A DNA stretch of 64,000 nucleotides from assembly GCF_030704685.1 (NCBI RefSeq), contig NZ_JAUZDX010000002.1, forward strand, positions 124,001 through 188,000, in the 5' to 3' direction. Shown here one piece after another: positions 26,880-35,784 of this stretch. Under the pieces are notes generated by a model that did no database searches, was not told where the DNA came from, and saw only the letters and a program-made list of their open reading frames with translations. Source of the stretch: Acidovorax sp. A1169. Lineage in GTDB: Bacteria > Pseudomonadota > Gammaproteobacteria > Burkholderiales > Burkholderiaceae_C. The stretch's first letter is position 1. Every line of letters starts with the position of its first letter. A program made the position numbers and the translations under genes.

Positions 26880-28286
26880 TTACTTCTTGAACACCACGGC
26901 GTCCAGGCCCATGCCCCGGATGTTCTGCGCTGCCGCGTCGGCCTCGGCCTTGGTGTCGAAGGGGCCCACGCGCACGCGGATGCGGGAGCCTTTGGCGCTT
27001 TCCAGCGGCTGGCGGAAGGCCGGCAGGCCTTCGTTGAGCAGGCGGGACTGCGTCTTGCGCGCATTGGCCTCTTCGGCGAACAGGCCCACGTTGATGTAAA
27101 AGCCCGGCGCACTGCCCACCAGGGGCGGCTCTGCACCACTGGCGGAAGAGGCCGGCGCCGATGCTGCTGTGGCTGTGGGTCTGGCTTTTGCTGCCGGAAC
27201 CGGTCTGGAGGCCTTGCTGGCAGCCGTTGCCGCCGCAGTGGCGGTCTGCGGAGCGGGCACCGCCGGTGCGGGCTTGCTGGCCGTGGCCGCAGGAGCCGTG
27301 GCCTTGGAGGGTAAAGGCGCCGCAGCAGGCGTGGCCGCCTTCGAAGCCGTCGGTGCTGGTGCTGCGGCGGCTGTCGAAGCCTTGGCACTGCTGCTGGCCG
27401 GGCTTGCCGCCGACACCGGTGCCGGTGTCTTCGTCAGGGCCGGCGAGGGGGGGGCGGCCGCAACGCGCGGGGCGGAAGGGGGCGTTGCGGCGGCGGGGGC
27501 CGTCACCACGGCCACTGGGGCGGTGGCTTCTTCTGCCGAGGTGGGCGCTGCAGCGCGGGGGGGCGATACCGTATCCGATGCCACCGCCGAGGCTGCGGTG
27601 GATGCCGCACGCGCTACCGACACGGCCGCCAGTCCGGACGTGGGGTTGGACGCGGTGACCGCTGGCGCCGCAGCTTGCGAGGTATTCGCAGCTGCGGTGC
27701 TGCCCTGTTCCGGTGCGCCACCGGGAGGGAAAAGCATGTAGGCCAGCACGGCCGTGGCCACCAGGACCACGTGCGCAATGATCACCCCGCTCAGCCGCTG
27801 GCGTGAGCTGGCCTGCCGCTCCAGCAAGGCGGCGGCCTCCGGCACAGTGCGCGAGACCGAGAGGGCACGCGCGATGCGCTTGCGGATCTCGGTGTGCAGC
27901 ACGGCGTTGGCGAACAGCCCGGGCAGCGCGCAGCTGAACAGCGCGATGGCGGCCAGGATGCCCCATTCCACCGGCTGGGGCCAGTTGAGGAACTGCCGGC
28001 CCAGGCCGAACACCAGCAGCGCCAGGCCCTCGGCCGCAGCCACGTAGACCAGCGCCGCGCCCCAGAGCTGGCGAAACACCAGCCAGCTCAGCGTGAACAG
28101 CGCCGCCGGCCAGTTCCAGGTGGTGGTGGTGCGCCCTGCGTCGTCGAAGCGCGCGAAGATCGGCAGGTAGTGCTCGGCATTCACCGGGCCCAGGGCCACG
28201 CGGTACAGCGCGGTCATGGCGTTGTCCGACGGAGAGTCCAGCGACATGGGCGCGATGGCGTTGGCAGGGTCCAGTGTCAAGGGCAT
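26880..28286 (-). CDS. SPOR-domain protein with N-terminal membrane (DUF2628-like) region
   Basis: A 468-residue membrane protein. Residues about 20-150 contain a NWPAALFTLSWLVFRQLW segment and two or three hydrophobic helices resembling DUF2628. A further membrane helix at about 175-192 precedes a very long Ala/Pro/Thr/Ser linker (about 195-385). The last 75 residues are a SPOR domain (FYINVGLFAEEANARKTQSRLL, then RVRVGPFDTKAEADAAAQ), which binds peptidoglycan strands lacking stem peptides at division sites. The topology suits a cell-envelope protein with the linker and SPOR in the periplasm. The ATG at 28286 is preferred over an in-frame TTG eleven codons upstream. The role is probably in division or envelope maintenance. 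Confidence 0.85.
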   Translation of the reverse strand: MPLTLDPANAIAPMSLDSPSDNAMTALYRVALGPVNAEHYLPIFARFDDAGRTTTTWNWPAALFTLSWLVFRQLWGAALVYVAAAEGLALLVFGLGRQFLNWPQPVEWGILAAIALFSCALPGLFANAVLHTEIRKRIARALSVSRTVPEAAALLERQASSRQRLSGVIIAHVVLVATAVLAYMLFPPGGAPEQGSTAAANTSQAAAPAVTASNPTSGLAAVSVARAASTAASAVASDTVSPPRAAAPTSAEEATAPVAVVTAPAAATPPSAPRVAAAPPSPALTKTPAPVSAASPASSSAKASTAAAAPAPTASKAATPAAAPLPSKATAPAATASKPAPAVPAPQTATAAATAASKASRPVPAAKARPTATAASAPASSASGAEPPLVGSAPGFYINVGLFAEEANARKTQSRLLNEGLPAFRQPLESAKGSRIRVRVGPFDTKAEADAAAQNIRGMGLDAVVFKK

Positions 28287-28359
28287 GCCCGATTCTGGCA
28301 CGGGCTGCGGGCTGCGCAAAAGGGGGAAGTGGCTGCCTGAATCACCCTACGGGTGCCGA

Positions 28360-29358
28360 TCAGACGCCTCCGCGCACCATGGACATGACCTTGGCGGCGT
28401 CCAGGGTCGCTGCCTTTTCGCGGATCTGCGGCAGGTACTGGGTCTGCAGGTCCTTGGCCGGGCCCAGCATGCTCTGGAAGCTCTCGCGCAGCACGGCCGT
28501 GCTCATCACCCGGCCGCCTGCGTAGTAGCGTTTGGCCACCTGGCCCAGAGCATAGGTGGTGGCGAACGAAAAGGCCATGCCCGTGGCCGCCTGGCCGATG
28601 CCGCCAATGGTGCGGCCCGCCACCTTGCCCAGCAGGCCGCCGAGCAGCTTGCGGCCGAACTGCTCGATGTATTGCGAGGCCATGCCCACGCCCGCCGCGG
28701 CGATGAAGTCCTTGATGTGGCCCTGGTCCAGCTCCACGCCATGGGCCTTGCCGACGGCGTAGACCATCTTGACCTGCATGGGGATGATGGCCATCGACGC
28801 CCAGGACTGCGGCAGCAGCTCCAGCGCACCGCACACCAGTGCGTAGTTCAAAATGCTCTTGTCCAGTTCGGCGCCAGAGACTTCCGCCACGTTGCGCACA
28901 GGCAGGGCCGCAGCCGCTGCGGCCGCCGCGCATGCGGCCATCGGTGCCATGCCGCGCGCGATGGGCGCTGCGCGCTCGGCCACTTCCACGAGGGCATCGG
29001 CCTGCTGCTCGAATGCGGCGGTGTCGCCCTCGCCCAGCTGCAACCAGCCCTTGAGCTGGGTGAGGAAGGTGCGCTCGGAATCGGTCTGGCGCCCGTCCAC
29101 GTCGCAGACGCAGACCGCCATTTCGTAGGCCAACTGGCGCAGGCCCGGCTCTGCCAGCGCGGTGGCTGCGGCCTGGGCGCTGGTGCGTTGCAGCAGCACG
29201 TCCTGGACCAGGCGCGGCAGGTCGATGGCCGGTGCGTCGTGTGCCAGCGATTGGGCGATGCGCCGGATCTCCTCGCGCTCGCTATCGCCCTTGTGGCCGT
29301 CGGCGAAGGCGGCGAACAGGGCGATGGTGAGAATGGCTTGTTGCTGGTCGAGTTGCAT
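28360..29358 (-). CDS. TerB-like/DUF697 domain protein
   Basis: A 332-residue protein of unknown function. Residues about 1-125 look like a TerB or tellurite-resistance-type helical domain with acidic metal-like motifs (LTIALFAAFADGHKGDSEREEI and AVCVCDVDGRQTDSERTFL), each DG(x)xxDSER. Residues about 160-300 match the DUF697 type (LPQSWASMAIIPMQVKMVYAVGKAHG), with glycine-rich hydrophobic helices that may insert into the membrane. The combination occurs in envelope-stress or tellurite-associated proteins, but no function can be assigned. It lies alone, between the SPOR gene and a divergent DsbA-like gene. Confidence 0.75.
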   Translation of the reverse strand: MQLDQQQAILTIALFAAFADGHKGDSEREEIRRIAQSLAHDAPAIDLPRLVQDVLLQRTSAQAAATALAEPGLRQLAYEMAVCVCDVDGRQTDSERTFLTQLKGWLQLGEGDTAAFEQQADALVEVAERAAPIARGMAPMAACAAAAAAAALPVRNVAEVSGAELDKSILNYALVCGALELLPQSWASMAIIPMQVKMVYAVGKAHGVELDQGHIKDFIAAAGVGMASQYIEQFGRKLLGGLLGKVAGRTIGGIGQAATGMAFSFATTYALGQVAKRYYAGGRVMSTAVLRESFQSMLGPAKDLQTQYLPQIREKAATLDAAKVMSMVRGGV

Positions 29359-29535
29359 GGTGGCAGAGGCTCCGGAGGGATCCAAGGTGGCAGGACAGGG
29401 GTGCAGTGTGGCAAACAAGGGCTTTTCCATCACCCAGGTGGGGGCTTGTGCCCCCTTTCCAATGGCCGCATGCCAGCAAGGTCGGCGCATTCGTCCTAAC
29501 ATGGTGGGCAGTTTGTTTGACCTTTCGGTGACCGC

Positions 29536-30189
29536 ATGACCACAGCCCTCAAGATCGATTTCGTCTCCGACGTTTCCTGCCCCTGGTGCATCATCGGCCT
29601 CCGGTCGTTGGAGCAGGCGGCCGAGCGCCTCGCGGGCGAAGTCGCGCTGGACCTGCACTTTCAGCCCTTCGAGCTCAACCCCCAGATGGCGCCCGAGGGC
29701 CAGGACATCGCCGAGCACCTGCACGAAAAGTACGGCGCCACGCCCGAGCAGAGCCAGAAGAACCGCGACGCCATCGCCGCGCGCGGTGCAGCGCTGGGCT
29801 TCACCTTCAACATGGCGCAGCGCAGCCGCATCTACAACACCTTTGACGCCCACCGCCTGCTGCACTGGGCCGAGGAAGTGGGCGACAAGCAGCCCGCCCT
29901 GAAAAACGCCTTGTTCAAGGCCTACTTCACCGATGGCCAGAGCCCGGGCGACCATGAAGTGCTGGCCCGCGTGGCCGCCGGGGTGGGCTTGGACGAAGCC
30001 GAAGCCCGTGCCATCCTGGCGTCGGACCGCTTCGCGGACGAGGTGCGCGAGCGCGAGCAGTTCTACCTGCAGCAGGGCATCCACTCGGTGCCGGCCATCA
30101 TCATCAACGACCGCCACCTGATCTCTGGCGGCCAGCCGCCCGAAGTCTTCGAGCAGGCGCTGCGGCAGATCGCATCTGGCAAGGCATAA
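29536..30189 (+). CDS. DsbA-family oxidoreductase (FrnE-like)
   Basis: A 217-residue thioredoxin-fold protein of the FrnE/DsbA type. The redox motif CPWC is at residues 15-18, after IDFVSDVSC. The cis-Pro region is GIHSVPAIIINDRHLISGGQPP. No signal peptide is present, so it acts in the cytoplasm, as FrnE proteins do, probably in disulfide handling or oxidative stress. It begins at ATG 29536 and is followed at once by an intrinsic terminator. Confidence 0.9.
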   Translation: MTTALKIDFVSDVSCPWCIIGLRSLEQAAERLAGEVALDLHFQPFELNPQMAPEGQDIAEHLHEKYGATPEQSQKNRDAIAARGAALGFTFNMAQRSRIYNTFDAHRLLHWAEEVGDKQPALKNALFKAYFTDGQSPGDHEVLARVAAGVGLDEAEARAILASDRFADEVREREQFYLQQGIHSVPAIIINDRHLISGGQPPEVFEQALRQIASGKA

Positions 30190-30213
30190 AAAAGGGCGCC
30201 GCGGCGCCCTTTG
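30188..30213. terminator. Bidirectional intrinsic terminator
   Basis: Stem GGGCGCC (30194-30200) with GGCGCCC (30203-30209), two-base loop GC, preceded by AAAAAA and followed by TTTG. It separates the DsbA-like gene (plus) and creA (minus), which converge here. Confidence 0.8.
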
Positions 30214-30699
30214 TCATTTCAGCGGGATCGGCATTGCCCGGTCCACCGGTACGGCCGTCACGCTGTTCTGCGGCGAGCCGTCCACCAGCTTTTCGGAATA
30301 GGTCAGGTAGACCAGCGTGTTGCGCGCCGGGTCTACCATGCGCACCACGCGCAGGCGCTTGAACAGGATGGACAGGCGCTCGCTGAACACCTCTTCCTGC
30401 TTGCGCAGCGGCGCCGGAAAACTCACCGGCCCGGTCTGGCGGCAGGCGATGGAGGCTTCCGAGCGGTCCTCGGCCAGGCCCAGCGAGCCCTTGATGCCGC
30501 CTGTGCGGGCGCGCGAGACATAGCAGGTCACACCCGCCACGGCCGGGTCGTCGTAGGCCTCGACGATGATGTCGTGGTCGCGGCCGAGCAGCTTGAAAGC
30601 CGTGTCCACTGTGCCGATCTTGTCGGGGGCCGCCACGGCGGTACCCGCCAGCAGCGTGAGGGCGGCCAGGGCCGCCATGCGCAGGGTCGCGCGCATCAT
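30214..30699 (-). CDS. creA: CreA-family periplasmic protein
   Basis: A 161-residue secreted protein. Residues 1-24 are a signal peptide ending AVAA. The mature part DKIGTVDTAFKLLGRDHDI, with VEAYDDPAVAGVTCYVSRA and SIACRQTGP, matches the CreA family, which has two conserved Cys and no known biochemical role. The start at 30699 overlaps the cphA stop as ATGA, so translation is coupled to cyanophycin synthetase. This coupling is unexpected for an envelope protein. Confidence 0.88.
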   Translation of the reverse strand: MMRATLRMAALAALTLLAGTAVAAPDKIGTVDTAFKLLGRDHDIIVEAYDDPAVAGVTCYVSRARTGGIKGSLGLAEDRSEASIACRQTGPVSFPAPLRKQEEVFSERLSILFKRLRVVRMVDPARNTLVYLTYSEKLVDGSPQNSVTAVPVDRAMPIPLK

Positions 30700-33275
30700 G
30701 CCGTGGCCCCGGCGTCGGCGCAGCGCTTGGCCAGGTGGGCCAGGGCTTCCTCGACCTGGTCGACCAGCACCAGGCACAGGTCGCCGGGCTGCAGGCGGGA
30801 AAGGGCCGTGTCGATGGCGATGAACTCGCCGCGGATCTCTTCCACATGCGTGGTGCGTGCCGCACCGGCCAGGCCTTCGCGCAGCAGGGCCATCACCTCA
30901 CCATCGCCCCGGCCGCGCTGGGCCGCGTCCTGGTACAGGATCACGTCGTCGAAGGCGGCGCCCAGGATCACGGTCTGCTCGCGGATGTCCTCGTCGCGCC
31001 GGTCGCCGGCACCGCTGATGACCACGCTGCGGCGCTTGCCGGGCAGGGCGTCCACCGCAGCCACCAGGGCGCGCATGGCGTCGGGGTTGTGGCCGTAGTC
31101 GGCGATCACCGTGGCGCCGTTGTGGTCCATGATGTTGAAGCGGCCCGGCGCGTTGTCGCTGTCGTTCACGAAGCCTGACAGGCCGCGGCGGATGGTTTGC
31201 CACGGCAGGCCGGCACCCCAGGCGGCAGCGACCGAGGCCATGACGTTCTCGACCTGGAAGCCGATGCGGCCGTTGCGCGTGATGGGCACGTCGCGCAGGT
31301 GGATGGTCTCGCGCCACGAGCCTTCGGAGGCGACGATGGAGTCGCCGTCCACGTACACGGTGCGGTTGCCCTGGGCGCGGTGCGTGGCCATCACGGGGTG
31401 GTGGCGGTCGGCCGCGAAGAAGATGATCTTGCCCGGGCAGGCCGGCGCCATGGCCGCCACGATGGGGTCGGCCGCGTTGAGCACGCCATAGCCGTCGGTG
31501 GCCACGTTCTGCACGATCACGCGCTTGAGCACGGCCAAGTCTTCCACCGTGGTGATGTAGTTCAGCCCCAGGTGGTCGCCCGCGCCGATGTTGGTGACCA
31601 CCGCCACCCGGCAGCGGTCGAAGCCCAGGCCCTCGCGCAGGATGCCGCCGCGAGCGGTCTCGAACACGGCCGCATCCACCTCGGGGTGCAGCAGCACGTT
31701 GCGCGCACTCTTGGGGCCACTGCAGTCGCCGCTGTCGATCTGGCGGCCGTTGACGTACACGCCGTCGGTGTTGGTCATGCCCACGCGCAGGCCCTGGGCC
31801 GTGAACAGGTGGGCGATCAGGCGCGCCGTGGTGGTCTTGCCGTTGGTGCCGGTGACGGCCACCGTCGGGATGCGGCCGTCGTCGCCATGGGCGTACAGGC
31901 GGTCCACCATGGCCTGGCCCACGTTGCGGGGTTTGCCGTACGAGGGCGCCAAGTGCATGCGCAGGCCGGGCGCGGCATTCACTTCCACGAAGCCGCCGCC
32001 TTGCTCTTCCAGCGGGCGCAGCACGGTTTCGGCGACCATGTCCACGCCGCAGATGTGCAGGCCGACCATCTGCGCAGCGGCGATGGCGCGCGCCGCCACC
32101 TCGGGGTGCACGTCGTCGGTCACGTCGGTGGCGGTGCCACCGGTGGACAGGTTGGCGTTGTTGCGCAGGATCACGCGCTGGCCTTTGGGCGGCACGGACT
32201 CGGGCGTCAGGTCCTGGGCCGCCAGGCGCGCCACGGCGATCTCGTCCAGGCGGATCTTGGTCAGCGAGGTGGCATGGCCTTCGCCGCGGCGCGGGTCCAG
32301 GTTGACCTGCTCGACCAGCTCACGCACCGTGTGCTGGCCGTCGCCCAGTACCTGGGGCGGCTCGCGGCGCGCAGCGGCCACGAGCTGGTCGCCCACCACC
32401 AGCAGGCGAAAGTCGTGGCCGGGCAAGAAACGCTCGACCATCACCGTGCCGTACTCGGCCGCGTTGCGGTAGGCCGCATCGAGCTGGGCACGGTCGGTGA
32501 TGTTCACCGTCACGCCCTTGCCCTGGTTGCCGTCCTGCGGCTTGACCACCACGGGCAGGCCCACCTTCTGGGCCACTTCCCAGGCCTCGTCCAGGCTTTC
32601 GACGGGCTTGCCCAGGGGCACGGGCACGCCGGCCGCATGCAGCAGGCGCTTGGTCAGGTCCTTGTCCTGGCCGATGGATTCGGCCACGGCGCTGGTGGAG
32701 TCGATCTCGGCGGCCTGGATGCGGCGCTGCTTGGAACCCCAGCCGAACTGCACCAGGCTGCCGCGCGTGAGACGCCGGTAGGGAATGCCGCGCGCCACGG
32801 CAGCGTCGACGATGGAGCCCGTGCTCGGGCCCAGGCGCTCGTCCTCGTCGAGCTCGCGCAGCGCGGCCACGGTCTTGTCGGCGTCGAACGTGCCCTGGCC
32901 GAGTGCGGCCTGGATCAGTTGCTGCGCGTCCTCGAAGGCCTGGCGGCCCACGGCCTCCTCGCTGTACTCCACCACCACCTGGTAGACACCGGCATCGGTG
33001 GTGGCCGTGGTGCGCGCAAAGGTCACGGGGCAACCGGCCTGCGCCTGCAGTGCCAGGGCGGCGGTCTGCAGCACGTGGGCCAGCGAGATGTCGCCGTCGC
33101 CGCCTTCGGGGTGCAGCGCACCAATCGCGGGGAACAGTGCGCGCAGGCGCGCTTCAAAGCCGTCCATCCGGCGGATGGCGCGCTCGCTCTCGTCGCAGGC
33201 CACCACGGCCTCGATGGCCATGTGGCGGCTCCAGAGGTTGGGGCCGCGAAGGGCCCGGGTGCGGGATACATCCAT
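30696..33275 (-). CDS. cphA: Cyanophycin synthetase, Mur-ligase-competent form (859 residues)
   Basis: An 859-residue non-ribosomal peptide polymerase that makes multi-L-arginyl-poly-L-aspartate (EC 6.3.2.29 and 6.3.2.30). It has an N-domain (1-160, MDVSRTRALRGPNLWSRH), an ATP-grasp domain (about 160-465, PVVVKPQDGNQGKG) that adds Asp, and a Mur ligase-like domain (about 468-859) with an intact P-loop GTNGKTTT at 476-483 and VVTNIGAGDHLG, which adds Arg. In the N-domain the zinc-type HxxEH motif seen in the paralogue is lost: the matching segment reads AHVLQTAAL (residues 66-74). The gene follows the 735-residue paralogue by about 70 bases, and overlaps creA by four bases. Confidence 0.95.
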   Translation of the reverse strand: MDVSRTRALRGPNLWSRHMAIEAVVACDESERAIRRMDGFEARLRALFPAIGALHPEGGDGDISLAHVLQTAALALQAQAGCPVTFARTTATTDAGVYQVVVEYSEEAVGRQAFEDAQQLIQAALGQGTFDADKTVAALRELDEDERLGPSTGSIVDAAVARGIPYRRLTRGSLVQFGWGSKQRRIQAAEIDSTSAVAESIGQDKDLTKRLLHAAGVPVPLGKPVESLDEAWEVAQKVGLPVVVKPQDGNQGKGVTVNITDRAQLDAAYRNAAEYGTVMVERFLPGHDFRLLVVGDQLVAAARREPPQVLGDGQHTVRELVEQVNLDPRRGEGHATSLTKIRLDEIAVARLAAQDLTPESVPPKGQRVILRNNANLSTGGTATDVTDDVHPEVAARAIAAAQMVGLHICGVDMVAETVLRPLEEQGGGFVEVNAAPGLRMHLAPSYGKPRNVGQAMVDRLYAHGDDGRIPTVAVTGTNGKTTTARLIAHLFTAQGLRVGMTNTDGVYVNGRQIDSGDCSGPKSARNVLLHPEVDAAVFETARGGILREGLGFDRCRVAVVTNIGAGDHLGLNYITTVEDLAVLKRVIVQNVATDGYGVLNAADPIVAAMAPACPGKIIFFAADRHHPVMATHRAQGNRTVYVDGDSIVASEGSWRETIHLRDVPITRNGRIGFQVENVMASVAAAWGAGLPWQTIRRGLSGFVNDSDNAPGRFNIMDHNGATVIADYGHNPDAMRALVAAVDALPGKRRSVVISGAGDRRDEDIREQTVILGAAFDDVILYQDAAQRGRGDGEVMALLREGLAGAARTTHVEEIRGEFIAIDTALSRLQPGDLCLVLVDQVEEALAHLAKRCADAGATA

Positions 33276-33344
33276 GGAAATGTCTCTTTCAGTGTCCGTC
33301 GGGGCGGGTGGGCCCCGGTGTCATCGCAGTGTTCGGTGGTGAAG

Positions 33345-35552
33345 TCAGCTACGCAGACCGGGAGGAGGGGGCAGGTCCGGCTCGAAGGTCTTGATGCCCG
33401 CGCCGATCAGGTCTGGCGCGATGTCCAGCGCCCAGGCGGCGCCCACGGCGGCCAGCAGGGCCTCGGTGTCGGGCACCACGGCGTTGCGGCCAAAGGTCAG
33501 CTCGGCCAGCGTGCCCAGTGCGTGCTCGGCGCTGCCGGTGGCCAGCACCACACGGCCGTTCTTCACGACCACGGCGCGACCGTTGTCCTTGGCGCGGTGC
33601 TCGGTGATCGCGGGCAGCGCGTGGTCCTGCGCATACAGCACCACGTCGCCGTCGCACAGGCGGGCCAGGTCCACCACCTGCTCTTCGGCGGCGTTGAGCA
33701 CGGCGGCGCCGTCGGCAAGCACCACGTCCACCTGGGTGCGCAGCACCTTGGTCATCTGGTCCTGCTCGTGCACGTCGAACTCGGCCAGGGTGGCCACGCC
33801 GTCCATGTCGGTGACCACGCCCACCTTGCAGCGGTCGTAGGCCAGGCCGTCGCGCAGGATGGTGCGTGCGTCGTTCTCGATCACGGCGGCCTGCACCATC
33901 TGGTTCATCAGCAGGCGGTGCGCAGCCTCCCAGTGGGCGCTGTCGGTGGTGTCCACGTGGCGGCGGTCCAGGAACAGGCCGTCGCGGCAGGCCACGCCCG
34001 TGTGGCGGCCGCCCAGGTGCAGCAGCCAGGCCACGAGGCGGGCGATGGTGGCCGTGCCGCGCGTGCCGGCCACGCCCACCACGGGGATGCGGCCGGCCGT
34101 GCCTTCGGCATGGTCCTCGGTCGGGAACAGGTGCTCCACGATGGCCTGGCCCACGGGGCGGGGTGCGCCCACGGCGGGCTTCAGGTGCATCAGCAGGCCG
34201 GGGCCGGCGTTCACTTCGACGATGGCGCCGCCCTGGGTGTGCAGGGGCTTGGAGATGTCGAGCGCCACCATGTCGATGCCCGCGATGTCCAGGCCCACCA
34301 CCTTGGCGGCGAGCTGGGCAATGTAGGCGACCTCGGGGTGCACGTCGTCCGTGCAGTCCACTGCCACGTTGCCATTGCGTTGCACGACGATGGTCCGGCC
34401 CGCAGCAGGCACGGAGCCCGCATCCAGGTCCTGGCGCTTGAGTTCCAGCTGCACCTTGGTGTCGGTGGCGAGGTCGATGATCTCCAGCGGGTACTCCTCT
34501 TCGTAGCCGCGGCGCGGGTCGGAGTTGAGCTGGCTGTCGATCAGCTCCTTCACCGTGGAGCGGCCGTTGCCAGTGATGCTGACCACTTCGCCACGGGCGG
34601 CGGCCACCACCTTGCCGCCCACCACCAGCAGGCGGTGCTCGTCGCCGGGGATGAAGCTTTCGACCATCACGTCGCTGCCCTCGGGGTAGGCCACGTGGTA
34701 GGCCGCCTCGATGTCTTCCTGCTTGCTCAGGTCCAGCGTCACGCCGCGGCCATGGTTGCCGTCTGAGGGCTTGACCACCACGGGCAGGCCGATGTCCTGC
34801 GCTGCTTCCCAGGCTTCTGCGGGGCTGTTGACCACCTGGCCTTCGGGAATCGGCACGCCGCAGGCCTTGAGCAGGCCCTTGGTCAGGTCCTTGTCGCTGG
34901 CAATGCCTTCGGCGATGGCGCTGGTGAACTCGGTCTCGGCCGTCCAGATGCGGCGCTGGCTGGCGCCGTAGCCCAGTTGCACCAGGTTGCCGTCGTTCAG
35001 GCGGATGTGGGGAATGCCCCGGTCGGTGGCGGCTGTCACTATGCAGGCGGTGCTGGGGCCCAGGTACTGGTCGTCCACCTCGGTGCGCACACGCGCCACG
35101 GCGGCTGACACGTCAAAGGCCTCGTCGTTGATGGCCGCCATCAGCAGGCGGTGGCCCTGGGCCAGGGCCATGCGGGCCACCTGCTCGTCGCGGGCCCGGA
35201 ACACCATGCGGTACACGCCGCGCTGCGAGGTGCTGCGCGTCTGGCCAAAGCCCGTGGGCATGCCGGCCAGGTTGAGCAGCTCGATCACGATGTGTTCCAG
35301 CACGTGGCCACACCAGGTGCCCTCCTGCAGGCGCTGCAGGAAGCCGCCGCGCTCGCCCACGCCGCAGTGGTGCTCGATAAGGGCCGGCAGCCAGGCCGTC
35401 AGGCGGTCGTTCAGGCCGGGCAGGGTGTGGGAGGGATGGTCTTCCAGCACGCCCAGGTCCAGCCAGACCTCCAGCACAGGCCGGTAGGTCCAGATGTTGG
35501 GTCCACGCAGGTAGTTGATGCGAAGCAGTTGGATGTCGTTGAATTTCGCCAT
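33345..35552 (-). CDS. Cyanophycin synthetase paralogue with degenerate Mur P-loop (735 residues)
   Basis: A 735-residue homologue of cyanophycin synthetase, about 120 residues shorter than its neighbour. The N-domain (1-160) starts MAKFNDIQLLRINYLRGPNI and retains HHCGVGERGG and the HxxEH motif GHVLEHIVIE (residues 82-91), which in CphA enzymes belongs to a primer-generating hydrolytic site. The ATP-grasp domain is intact (PVVVKPSDGNHGRG, about residue 257). The Mur-like domain has lost its ATP site: residues 496-502 read GTRGTAT instead of GTNGKTT. It resembles CphA' of Ralstonia and, in architecture, cyanobacterial CphA2, which polymerises beta-Asp-Arg dipeptides. It is first in the cph operon. 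Confidence 0.92.
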   Translation of the reverse strand: MAKFNDIQLLRINYLRGPNIWTYRPVLEVWLDLGVLEDHPSHTLPGLNDRLTAWLPALIEHHCGVGERGGFLQRLQEGTWCGHVLEHIVIELLNLAGMPTGFGQTRSTSQRGVYRMVFRARDEQVARMALAQGHRLLMAAINDEAFDVSAAVARVRTEVDDQYLGPSTACIVTAATDRGIPHIRLNDGNLVQLGYGASQRRIWTAETEFTSAIAEGIASDKDLTKGLLKACGVPIPEGQVVNSPAEAWEAAQDIGLPVVVKPSDGNHGRGVTLDLSKQEDIEAAYHVAYPEGSDVMVESFIPGDEHRLLVVGGKVVAAARGEVVSITGNGRSTVKELIDSQLNSDPRRGYEEEYPLEIIDLATDTKVQLELKRQDLDAGSVPAAGRTIVVQRNGNVAVDCTDDVHPEVAYIAQLAAKVVGLDIAGIDMVALDISKPLHTQGGAIVEVNAGPGLLMHLKPAVGAPRPVGQAIVEHLFPTEDHAEGTAGRIPVVGVAGTRGTATIARLVAWLLHLGGRHTGVACRDGLFLDRRHVDTTDSAHWEAAHRLLMNQMVQAAVIENDARTILRDGLAYDRCKVGVVTDMDGVATLAEFDVHEQDQMTKVLRTQVDVVLADGAAVLNAAEEQVVDLARLCDGDVVLYAQDHALPAITEHRAKDNGRAVVVKNGRVVLATGSAEHALGTLAELTFGRNAVVPDTEALLAAVGAAWALDIAPDLIGAGIKTFEPDLPPPPGLRS

Positions 35553-35784
35553 GGATTGCAGCGGGTAGGAGGTTCCGGCCTTTCGGGGCTGTGCGGGGGA
35601 GGACAACGAGAATATGGGGGAACATTGTGCTCCACTCGGATGGCAGCAGTGGCTGTCAGCCAAGGGGCAGTCGCAGACGTTACAGGTGGATGCCTTGGCG
35701 TCCTTGCGTGCAGTATCGGGGAGAATTCGCGCTGTGGCGCAATCGGTGACCGCTGGCTGCCAGGGGCGCAAATACCAATCCAAC

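Noticed and set aside
31197..34766. An 1189-codon open frame on the plus strand across both cyanophycin synthetase genes
   Set aside because: It is antisense to two well-conserved genes and its translation is rich in His, Gly, Val and Arg, typical of the reverse frame of GC-rich coding DNA.
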